From the NCBI RefSeq assembly GCF_013375535.1, contig NZ_JABXJG010000001.1, positions 620,001 through 684,000 on the forward strand: DNA of 64,000 bases. Reading direction: 5' to 3'. Source of the stretch: Sphingobium sp. 15-1 (lineage in GTDB: Bacteria > Pseudomonadota > Alphaproteobacteria > Sphingomonadales > Sphingomonadaceae). Within the stretch, counting starts at the first letter, position 1, and every line of letters starts with the position of its first letter. The translations under genes were made by a program, and so were the position numbers. A model generated the notes under the pieces. It worked only from the letters and a program-made list of their open reading frames with translations, had not been told where the DNA came from and searched no databases. Positions 53,447 through 61,286 of this stretch are shown here, in pieces.

Positions 53447-54220
53447 TCAATAGTCGAAGACGGTGGAAACGCCGCCCAGGCCTTCGAACTGGGCGCTGAT
53501 CGCCGCGTTTGGCCCGGCGGTGAGCAGGGCGGACGGCGACAGCGTGGCGAGGATCTGGCCCTTGCGGATTCCCTGCCGCTCGCGTGCTGTATTGGCGCCG
53601 ACGAAAACCAGGATGAAGGGGTCGACGACAGGATGACCGCCCACGGCCTCGCCCACGATCTTGTCGCCCTCTTTCGCCACATGCCGCATCTTGCCGAAGT
53701 CGATGGAACGCCAGTCGGCAAGCGCTTCACCGACGACGAAACCGCCACTCAGCGTGTTGTCGGCATAGGCTTCGAACGGGCGGTCGGCCATTTCCTGCAT
53801 GCTGTTGACGTCGAAACGGAAGGCAAGGAATTCGATGGCCGGAACAGCGTCCACGGCCTGCGCCACCTCCTCATAGGTGTAGGGCAGGTCGCGCGGCGGC
53901 AGATCGCGGTTGGCGCGGAACACGATTTCCGGCTCCCAGATGCGGATGCGCGACATTTTCGGGGTGATATGGTCGCCCGACCGAAGCAGGTTGAAGATCG
54001 GCGCGACCAGATTGGGCTGGCCCGCCTTGAAGGGGAAATAGAGCTTCCATCCCTGCACCGGCTGGCCGAATTGCGCGACGAGACTGTCGAAGACCTTCTG
54101 CACGTCGAAGAATGACGCGGGGCGGCAACTCTCGGGAAAACGCGCCACGGGCCGCTCGGCGGTGCCGCGATAGAGCGAGATGACGAGATCGGCAGCCTGA
54201 TCGGCACTTGCTTGATCCAT
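53447..54220 (-). CDS. 2-keto-4-pentenoate hydratase/fumarylacetoacetase family protein, copy B
   Basis: This is a 257-residue hydratase-family protein homologous to the one at 32504. Shared features are ARFPESCRP, PFKAGQPNLVAPIFNLLRSGD, the RIWEPEIVFRANRDLPPRD metal strand, AYADNTLSGGFVVGEA and GGHPVVDPF. The ATG at 54220 is spaced seven bases from GAAGGAC; the ATG at 54226 is too close. It is the first gene of the leftward module B and has a 467-base upstream region that contains a degenerate copy of the ATAAG dyad. Confidence 0.82.
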   Translation of the reverse strand: MDQASADQAADLVISLYRGTAERPVARFPESCRPASFFDVQKVFDSLVAQFGQPVQGWKLYFPFKAGQPNLVAPIFNLLRSGDHITPKMSRIRIWEPEIVFRANRDLPPRDLPYTYEEVAQAVDAVPAIEFLAFRFDVNSMQEMADRPFEAYADNTLSGGFVVGEALADWRSIDFGKMRHVAKEGDKIVGEAVGGHPVVDPFILVFVGANTARERQGIRKGQILATLSPSALLTAGPNAAISAQFEGLGGVSTVFDY

Positions 54221-54687
54221 GAACATGTCCTTCTTCTTTGAACGGTGGATAGGGTCGCGGAGCCACGCGATCGGCTCCCTTGGCGAAGAGCCTTCGGCGC
54301 CGCACTTCCCAGGTTGAAATTGTCCGGGACGGTTCGCCGGGCGCGCAGACGGCCGTCGCTGTGCACCGCTTCGAACGGCCGCCCTGCTGTGCCGAGATAC
54401 CCCTCCTGGTTTTGCCGCACCCGGTTTCGAGCCTGTTCCCCTTATTTTTGAAGCGCCGGGCGGTCGCGACTAGGCCGGATTGCAACATCGGAAATATAAG
54501 GGGGAAAGCATTGGTGCGGTCTTCGATGGCCGTGCATATGGCGACCGGTCGCTCGCCAGGATCGAAGCGGTCGCTGCGGTGCAGGACGGCCGTCAGACTT
54601 TGCGCGGGGAGGCGGGGATCGCCCTTGGCCGCACGCCCTTGAAGCCCGCTTCCGGCCGGAACGGGAACCATATCGAGAGGATGACAT
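54221..54687. other. 467-base divergent intergenic region
   Basis: No gene is evident between hydratase copy B (leftward) and the small membrane protein (rightward). A degenerate dyad ATAAGGGGGAAAGCAT is at 54496-54511. Promoters for both directions are expected here. Confidence 0.45.
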
Positions 54688-55020
54688 ATGCAGGCACTAT
54701 CTCTTCCGGTCATCGGCGGATTTCTGATTTCGATGCTGAGCCAGTTTGCCGGCCTTGCGCTCATCCCGGCAACGCGAGGATTTACCGCGCCCTGGCAGAC
54801 CGCAGCCTGCGTGGCGGCTTTCCTGCTCGGCATCGGGGTTTCGGCGCGGCTCGTGCACAATGGCGTGGAGCTCAGCATCATCACGCCGCTCATGACCGTC
54901 GCTCTTCAGTTGCTGGTCGTGGTCGTCGCGACCACCTTCTACGGCGAAAGCGCCTCCCTCCTCCGCATCGGCCTGCTGATCTGCGCGGCGCTGATGGTCG
55001 GCGCCGCGACACGACTTTGA
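54688..55020 (+). CDS. small four-helix membrane protein, SMR-like
   Basis: This is a 110-residue protein with about four hydrophobic segments and the length of small multidrug resistance (SMR/EmrE) transporters. The final helix GLLICAALMVGAATRL resembles the SMR ending. It lacks the conserved Glu in helix 1 (the first helix reads GGFLISMLSQFAGLALI), so it is not a standard proton-coupled exporter. A half-DMT or auxiliary role is possible. It is followed 35 bases later by the aldehyde dehydrogenase. Confidence 0.6.
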   Translation: MQALSLPVIGGFLISMLSQFAGLALIPATRGFTAPWQTAACVAAFLLGIGVSARLVHNGVELSIITPLMTVALQLLVVVVATTFYGESASLLRIGLLICAALMVGAATRL

Positions 55021-55055
55021 ACGGGTAACGGCCCGCTTTCCAAAAGGAGCATGTG

Positions 55056-56474
55056 ATGTCCGACATTTTCAAACTTCTTATCGACGGCGATCTCGTCGAC
55101 GGCGATTCCTCGATGGAGGTCATCGATCCCGCGTCGGGGATGTGCTTCCAGACCGTTCCGCGCGGGTCCGCCAGGCAACTCGATCAGGCGGTGGCCGCAG
55201 CGAAGGCGGCGCAGCCCGCCTGGGCAGAGCTTCCGCTCGAGGATCGTCGCGCAAAGCTCCTTGCCTTCGCGGACGCCGTCCGGAACAATGCCGGCGAACT
55301 GGCGCGCATGCTGGTGCGCGAGCAGGGCAAGCCGCTGCCGGAGGCCAATGTGGAGGTCGCCTTCACCGAAGGCCTTGTTCGCCATTTCGCATCCATGGAT
55401 CTTCCTGTGGAGGTTCTCCAGGACGACGACACCCATCGCATAGAGGTGCATCGCAAGGCGCTTGGCGTGGTCTGCGGCATCACCCCGTGGAATTTCCCGT
55501 TGCTGCTCGCGGCTTTCAAATTCGCTCCCGCGCTGCTCCTTGGCAACAGCTTCATTCTCAAGCCCGCTCCAACGACGCCGATCACGTCCCTGATGCTGGC
55601 CCGGTTCGCGAAGGACATCTTTCCAAGAGGCGTGTTCAGCGTCCTGACGGATCTCAACGATCTGGGGCCGGTCTTCACGGCGCATCCGGACATCGCGAAG
55701 ATTTCCTTCACGGGCTCCACCGCTACGGGCAGGAAGGTTCTCGAAAGCGCGGCCGGCAGCCTCAAGCGCGTCACGCTGGAGCTGGGCGGCAACGACGCGA
55801 GCATCGTGCTCGACGATGTCGATGTTTCGAAAGTCGCGCCCAAAATCTATGCCGCGGCTTTCGCCAATGCCGGTCAGGTCTGCATCGCCGCCAAGCGGGT
55901 TTACGCCCATAGCGCCATCTATGACGCTTTGTGCGACGAACTGGCCAGGCTGGCCGAGAGCGCGATCGTGGGCGACGGTCTGCAACAGGGCACGCAAATG
56001 GGCCCCGTTCAAAATGCCTTGCAGTTCGAGAAGGCGAAGGCCCTTCTGGACAGTGCGCGCCGCGAAGGGCGGATCATTGCTGGCGGAGAGGCGGGCGACG
56101 GACAGGGATATTTTATTCGCCCGACGATCGTCAGGGACATAGAGGATGGCGCGCAGCTCGTCGATGAGGAGCAGTTCGCGCCCATCCTTCCTATCATCAG
56201 GTTCGATGACGTCGACGATGCTCTGCGGCGGGTCAACAATTCCATCTACGGCCTGGGCGGTTCGGTCTGGAGCGCTGACAATGATCGCGCCTATGCCATC
56301 GCCCGCAGGATCGAAAGCGGTACGGTATGGATCAATCATCATGCCGACTTGCGGCCCCACATTCCGTTCGGAGGCGCCAAGCAATCCGGACTTGGCACAG
56401 AGCTTGGAACCGAAGGTTTTCTGGAATTCTCCCAGACATCCGTCATCAGCATTGCCAAGGAACCGGTCGGGTAG
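55056..56474 (+). CDS. NAD(P)-dependent aldehyde dehydrogenase
   Basis: This is a 472-residue aldehyde dehydrogenase with GITPWNFPLLLAAFK (141-155), catalytic base Glu242 in LELGGND and nucleophile Cys276 in NAGQVCIAAKR. The enzyme is of the broad betaine/aromatic-aldehyde group and is clearly different from the succinate-semialdehyde type at 29721. The ATG at 55056 has GGAG six bases upstream. The substrate is presumably an aldehyde intermediate of the island pathway. Confidence 0.87.
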   Translation: MSDIFKLLIDGDLVDGDSSMEVIDPASGMCFQTVPRGSARQLDQAVAAAKAAQPAWAELPLEDRRAKLLAFADAVRNNAGELARMLVREQGKPLPEANVEVAFTEGLVRHFASMDLPVEVLQDDDTHRIEVHRKALGVVCGITPWNFPLLLAAFKFAPALLLGNSFILKPAPTTPITSLMLARFAKDIFPRGVFSVLTDLNDLGPVFTAHPDIAKISFTGSTATGRKVLESAAGSLKRVTLELGGNDASIVLDDVDVSKVAPKIYAAAFANAGQVCIAAKRVYAHSAIYDALCDELARLAESAIVGDGLQQGTQMGPVQNALQFEKAKALLDSARREGRIIAGGEAGDGQGYFIRPTIVRDIEDGAQLVDEEQFAPILPIIRFDDVDDALRRVNNSIYGLGGSVWSADNDRAYAIARRIESGTVWINHHADLRPHIPFGGAKQSGLGTELGTEGFLEFSQTSVISIAKEPVG

Positions 56475-56773
56475 GGCGCTGGCCAAGGCCCTATGCGGGG
56501 CGTCCAGGCGCATTTCCCGACCCTCACGAAGCGCAAGCATAGCCGATGGTTTATGGCCCGCATAACCGGAACGGAGTGGTCGGCCGGTTCGGGAGGCGCT
56601 ATCCGGCGAGGAGCGGAAAAATCTAAGCCATAGCGGCGCAAAACGGCGCTAAAATGTAGATGCGCCAGATTGCGGGAATGCCATGCGTATCCAGCCGGCG
56701 GCTGTTCGACATGAAGAGGGAACGGCCGGTTCTGGCGATGGCGTTCTCATGTGACGAGTGATGGGGAGGCAGC

Positions 56774-57574
56774 GTGTCTGAATTCGCGAAGAAAGCAGCG
56801 TTCGTTACGGGCGCGGGGAGTGGCATCGGACGGGCGACGAGCCTGGCGCTCGCCGCTCGCGGTGCCTTTGTGTGGGTCACCGATTTTGACTTCGCCGGAG
56901 CCGAACGCACGGTCCAACTGATCGAGGAGGCTGGCGGGCGGGCAAGGCCGTTCCGTCTCGACGTCCGGCTTGAAGAGGCGTGGCAGCAAGGATTGTCGCT
57001 CACGGACAGCCACGAGGACGCCTTGACGATCCTCGTCAATTGCGCCGGCAAATCCATGATCGCCAACAGTTTCGAAATGCCGCTGGATGATCTCAAGACC
57101 ATCATGGCAATCAATGTCGAGGGCGCGTTCCTTGGCATGAAGCACGCCATCCCCCGGATCGCGGCGTCGGGCGGAGGCGCTGTCGTCAATATCTCATCCC
57201 TCGCTGGTCTGAAGGGGCTGCCCGGCATGGCGGCCTATTGCGGTTCCAAGGGCGCCATCCGGATGATGACCAAGGCCGTCGCGCTTGAGTGCGCCGGCCT
57301 GCGCAACAAGGTGCGTGTCAACTCGGTCCATCCGGGCGTTGTCGATACGCCAGCCTGGAGCAAGCATGGTCCGGACGAGATCGGCCATTCCCGGCACGCT
57401 TCCGCGGACACGCATGTCCTCGATCCCCATGAGGTTGCGAAAACCATGGTTCCGATCGGCGTGGCCTGCTCCGCCGAGGAGGTCGCTGAAACCATCTGTT
57501 TCCTCGCATCGGATGCTGCCCGCCACATTACGGGAGCCGAGATCGCCATCGACGGCGGCATGACGGCCGATTGA
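56774..57574 (+). CDS. SDR family oxidoreductase, tandem copy 1
   Basis: This is a 266-residue short-chain dehydrogenase: TGAGSGIG (12-19), VNCAGKS near 88-94, catalytic Ser142, Tyr155 and Lys159 (AYCGSK). Asp37-type acidic residue in VTDFDF suggests NAD(H). The start is a GTG at 56774 with GGGGAGG upstream. It is followed by a closely related copy (57644) in the same orientation; both have the ending GAEIAIDGGMTAD or GAEMAIDGGMTAG, indicating tandem gene duplication. Confidence 0.87.
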   Translation: MSEFAKKAAFVTGAGSGIGRATSLALAARGAFVWVTDFDFAGAERTVQLIEEAGGRARPFRLDVRLEEAWQQGLSLTDSHEDALTILVNCAGKSMIANSFEMPLDDLKTIMAINVEGAFLGMKHAIPRIAASGGGAVVNISSLAGLKGLPGMAAYCGSKGAIRMMTKAVALECAGLRNKVRVNSVHPGVVDTPAWSKHGPDEIGHSRHASADTHVLDPHEVAKTMVPIGVACSAEEVAETICFLASDAARHITGAEIAIDGGMTAD

Positions 57575-57643
57575 GCGCGGATGCCGGCTGCGGCGCCGGT
57601 CCGTCGGAACAGTTATCATAATGATTGAGAGTGAGGATTTCGA

Positions 57644-58438
57644 ATGTCGGAACTAGCAGGGCAGGCAGCCTTTGTGACGGGCGCGGGAAGCGGCATCGGG
57701 AGGGGCATCGCGCTCGCATTGGCGGCCCGAGGCGCCTTCCTTTGGGCGACCGATTTCGACGGCGACAGCGCGGAGGTCACGGTTGCGCTGATCGAGCAGG
57801 CGGGCGGGCGGGCGCAGGCCGTCAAGCTCGACGTCCGGCACGAAGCGGAATGGCTGGACAGGCTGGCGCCGACCATCGGGAGGGACGACAAGCTGACGAT
57901 CCTCGTCAATTGCGCCGGTACGTCGATGGTGACGGACACATTCTCGATGTCGCTCGACGATTTCAGGCGCATCATGGCCGTCAATGTCGAGGGGACATTT
58001 CTCGGCATGAAGCACGCCGTCCCGATCATCGCGAAGTCCGGCGGCGGATCGGTGGTCAATATTTCCTCCATGGCGGGTCTCAAGGGCATCGCCGGCATGG
58101 CCGCCTATTGCGCGTCGAAGGGCGCCATCCGGATGATGACCAAGGCCGTCGCGCTCGAATGCGCCGGTCTGCGCAACAATGTCCGCGTGAACTCCGTCCA
58201 TCCGGGATTTGTCGATACGCCCGCCTTGCGCAAGCATATTGATGACGCCGCGAAGGCGGGGCATGGTCGGGGCCTGGAGACGATCGATCCGGACGAAATC
58301 GCAAAGACGGCGGTGCCGATCGGTGTCGCCTGCACTTCGGAAGAGGTGGGAGAGATGGTGGCTTATCTGGTGTCGAACGGGGCAAGGCACGTCACCGGCG
58401 CCGAAATGGCGATCGATGGCGGCATGACCGCCGGTTGA
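57644..58438 (+). CDS. SDR family oxidoreductase, tandem copy 2
   Basis: This is a 264-residue short-chain dehydrogenase homologous to the preceding gene: TGAGSGIG, AYCASK with Tyr and Lys, and NSVHPGFVDTPA. The region around the substrate loop (after NSVHPG) differs between the two, with ALRKHIDDAAKAGHG here and AWSKHGPDEIGHSRHA in copy 1. This may reflect different substrates or stereochemistry. The ATG at 57644 is preceded by a weak GAGTGAGGA site. Confidence 0.87.
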   Translation: MSELAGQAAFVTGAGSGIGRGIALALAARGAFLWATDFDGDSAEVTVALIEQAGGRAQAVKLDVRHEAEWLDRLAPTIGRDDKLTILVNCAGTSMVTDTFSMSLDDFRRIMAVNVEGTFLGMKHAVPIIAKSGGGSVVNISSMAGLKGIAGMAAYCASKGAIRMMTKAVALECAGLRNNVRVNSVHPGFVDTPALRKHIDDAAKAGHGRGLETIDPDEIAKTAVPIGVACTSEEVGEMVAYLVSNGARHVTGAEMAIDGGMTAG

Positions 58439-58580
58439 GACGGAGAAAAGGCGTGGCCGCCGGAGGTGATGCGCCTGGAACGGCTCGCAGCTTCGCGGCG
58501 CATGGCCTGGAGCGTTGCTGTCGCCGCCGGTCAAGCTGTGCAAGCGCTCGCCTGAAGCGCATCAATGGAGGGAATGAAGC

Positions 58581-59357
58581 ATGGAAATATTCGATCTGAC
58601 CGGCAAAGTCGCGATCGTGACAGGCTCGTCGCGCGGCATCGGCCGGGCGATCGCGGAAGCCTATGCGGAGGCGGGCGCTCGCGTCGTCATTTCCAGTCGG
58701 AAGCAACCGGCGTGCGAGGCGGTTGCCGATGCGATCAATGCCCGTCATGGAGAGGAGCGCGCGATCGCGATCGCCGCCAGCATTTCCGACAAGGCTGCGC
58801 TTGAAGCGCTGGTCGCCCAGACTCGGGAGCGTCTGGGGCCTGTCGACCTGCTGGTCTGCAATGCGGCGTCCAACCCCTATTACGGCCCCATGGCGGGCAT
58901 CACCGACGATCAGTTCCGCAAGATATTCGACAATAATGTGCTCGCCAATCACTGGCTGATCACGATGGTCGCGCCGGACATGATGGAACGGCGGGAAGGC
59001 GCGATCATCGTCGTCTCGTCGATCGGCGGGTTGATCGGATCGGACGTCATCGGCGCCTATAATGTCTCGAAGGCCGCTGATTTCCAGCTCGTGCGCAATC
59101 TGGCGATAGAGTTGGGATCGCATAACATCCGGATCAACGCCATCGCGCCCGGTGTCATCCGCACCGATTTCGCCCGCGCATTGTGGGAAGATCCCGAAGC
59201 GGAGGCCGCTCTCCGGCGGGCGACCCCGCTCGGCCGGATCGGGGAGCCTGAGGAGATCGCAGGCACGGCGGTCTTCCTCGCGTCGAGGGCGGGCGCCTAT
59301 GTGACCGGTCAGGCCATCGTCGTCGATGGCGGTTCGACGATCAAAGGGACGCTCTGA
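58581..59357 (+). CDS. SDR family oxidoreductase
   Basis: This is a 258-residue short-chain dehydrogenase from a different subgroup. TGSSRGIG (15-21), VCNAASNPYYGP, catalytic Ser147, Tyr160 and Lys164 (AYNVSK), INAIAPGVIRTDFAR and the terminal VTGQAIVVDGGSTI are visible. It resembles the glucose/ribitol dehydrogenase-like and DHRS4-type carbonyl reductases. It lies between the tandem SDR pair and the acyl-CoA ligase in a rightward run. The ATG at 58581 has GGAGGGAATGAAGC upstream. Confidence 0.87.
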   Translation: MEIFDLTGKVAIVTGSSRGIGRAIAEAYAEAGARVVISSRKQPACEAVADAINARHGEERAIAIAASISDKAALEALVAQTRERLGPVDLLVCNAASNPYYGPMAGITDDQFRKIFDNNVLANHWLITMVAPDMMERREGAIIVVSSIGGLIGSDVIGAYNVSKAADFQLVRNLAIELGSHNIRINAIAPGVIRTDFARALWEDPEAEAALRRATPLGRIGEPEEIAGTAVFLASRAGAYVTGQAIVVDGGSTIKGTL

Positions 59358-59412
59358 CATGCCTCTTGCCAGCCGCGGCGTTCTTTGACCTCACACAAGC
59401 AGGACCATCATC

Positions 59413-61059
59413 ATGCCACTGCGCTTTGCCGAGCCGGCCCCGGAAGCCTATCATTTCCCACTCACCATCCGGCATTTGCTGGACGGCGTGCTGACGAAGG
59501 CGGGCGATCAGCAGATCGTCTATCGCGATCAGGCGGCGTTCAGCTACCGGGAGTTCGTCGGGCGCGTCGGGCGGCTGGCATCCTTGCTGGACGGCCTGGG
59601 CGCCCAGCAGGGAATGACGGTGGCCGTGATGGACTGGGACAGCCACCGCTATCTCGAAGCCTATTTTGCCGTGCCCATGATGGGCGCCGTGTTGCAAACC
59701 GTGAACATCCGGCTACCGCAACCGCAGATCGCCTACACCCTGCAGCATGCGAGGGCGGAGATATTGCTGGTCCATCGCGACTTCTTTCCTATCGTCGAAG
59801 CGCTGCTTCCATCACTTCCGGCGGTGAAGGCGGTCGTCGCCATCGCGGACGGGGCCGACGATCCTCTGCCCGATTGGGTCATGGGCGAATATGAGGCGCT
59901 CTCCGCCGCTGCGTCGCCTGACTTTCCGTTCGCGGATTTCGACGAGAATGCAGTCGCGACCCTCTTTTACACGACTGGCACCACCGGCAATCCCAAGGGC
60001 GTCTGCTTCACGCATCGTCAACTCGTGCTTCACACGCTGGCCGTCGCGGGTCCGTTTGGCGCCTCCATCGCGTCGCCCAGCCTGGGCGTCGAAGACGTGT
60101 ACATGCCGCTGACGCCGATGTTCCATGTCCATGCCTGGGGCGTTCCCTACTTGGCGACCATGTTCGGCGTGAAGCAGGTCTATCCGGGGCGCTACGATCC
60201 CGCGATGATCTGCAAGCTGCGCGGCGATCACCAGGTCACCTACTCTCATTGCGTGCCGACAGTCCTGGAAATGGTCCTGAAGGCCGCCGATCAGACCGGC
60301 GCCGATCTTGCCGGATGGAAAATGACCATCGGCGGATCGGCGCTGACCAAGGCGCTTTGTGGGGAAGCCCGTCGGCGCGCTATGCTCGTTGCGGCGGGCT
60401 ATGGCATGTCGGAAACCTGCCCGACGGTCCTGAAGGCCGCCCGGCGCACCGGGGAGGAATTCCGCGACGAGGATGAGATGTTGTCGACATTCACGGCTTC
60501 GGGCACTTCTGTTCCACTTGTCGAGGTCCGGATCGTGGACGATTTGATGAATCCGCTTCCCCATGATGGGCGGACCCGCGGGGAGCTGGTGCTGCGCTCT
60601 CCCTGGCTGACCTCCTGCTATGTCGGTGATGCAAAAGCCTCCGAAGCTCTCTGGCATGGAGGCTGGATGCACACTCAGGATATAGCGACGATCGACGCCA
60701 ATGGTCATGTCCAGATACGCGACCGGTTGAAGGACGTGGTCAAGACCGGCGGCGAGTGGGTCGATTCCATCCAGCTCGAAGAGCTGGTCGCGACCGCCGA
60801 AGGTGTCGTCGAGGCATCCGTCATCGCGGTGCCCGATGCGAAATGGGGGGAGCGGCCACTTGCCGTGGTGGTGGCCAAGCCGGACGCCATTCTCACGCTT
60901 GAGATCATCAACGGACCGGTCGAACGCGCCATCGCGAACGGCGAGGTCACCCGTTACGCCAAGCTCGATCGCTTCAAAATCGTAGACCAGCTTCCGCGCA
61001 CCAGCGTCGGCAAGATCGACAAGAAGCAACTTCGCGCCCGCTTTGCGGAAGAGCCATGA
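59413..61059 (+). CDS. long-chain-type acyl-CoA ligase
   Basis: This is a 548-residue class I adenylate-forming ligase of the fatty-acyl/medium-chain type. The phosphate loop is FYTTGTTGNPKGV, the adenine motif GYGMSETCPT, then HTQDIATIDANGHVQIRDRLKD and the C-terminal catalytic Lys534 in SVGKID. It is unrelated in detail to the duplicated ligases at 36877 and 43981 and is longer. The likely substrate is a hydrophobic or alicyclic acid. A strong terminator follows, ending the SDR-SDR-SDR-ligase run. Confidence 0.88.
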   Translation: MPLRFAEPAPEAYHFPLTIRHLLDGVLTKAGDQQIVYRDQAAFSYREFVGRVGRLASLLDGLGAQQGMTVAVMDWDSHRYLEAYFAVPMMGAVLQTVNIRLPQPQIAYTLQHARAEILLVHRDFFPIVEALLPSLPAVKAVVAIADGADDPLPDWVMGEYEALSAAASPDFPFADFDENAVATLFYTTGTTGNPKGVCFTHRQLVLHTLAVAGPFGASIASPSLGVEDVYMPLTPMFHVHAWGVPYLATMFGVKQVYPGRYDPAMICKLRGDHQVTYSHCVPTVLEMVLKAADQTGADLAGWKMTIGGSALTKALCGEARRRAMLVAAGYGMSETCPTVLKAARRTGEEFRDEDEMLSTFTASGTSVPLVEVRIVDDLMNPLPHDGRTRGELVLRSPWLTSCYVGDAKASEALWHGGWMHTQDIATIDANGHVQIRDRLKDVVKTGGEWVDSIQLEELVATAEGVVEASVIAVPDAKWGERPLAVVVAKPDAILTLEIINGPVERAIANGEVTRYAKLDRFKIVDQLPRTSVGKIDKKQLRARFAEEP

Positions 61060-61118
61060 GCGACGGCCGGGGCCGGACAGCGGGCGGCTGACGGCTTTCG
61101 ATCAGGGAGGAATGTGCT

Positions 61119-61163
61119 AGAGCCGCGATCTGATAGCATCAGATCGCGGCTCTTAGTCTTTTC
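61119..61163 (+). terminator. rho-independent terminator after the ligase
   Basis: A perfect 15-base stem, 61119-61133 with 61139-61153 around a five-base loop, is followed by TAGTCTTTTCTTT. It lies 59 bases after the ligase stop and before the convergent TonB receptor. Confidence 0.85.
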
Positions 61164-61286
61164 TTTGGTGCGATTTCTTGACCGGTGGCCGATTCCGGTC
61201 GCTATGCAAGTGCCGTGGGCCGGAGCGGACCAACGAAGACGGGCGCCGAGATGCCCTCGACGCCCGTCTCCCCCCAATGGATGCGG

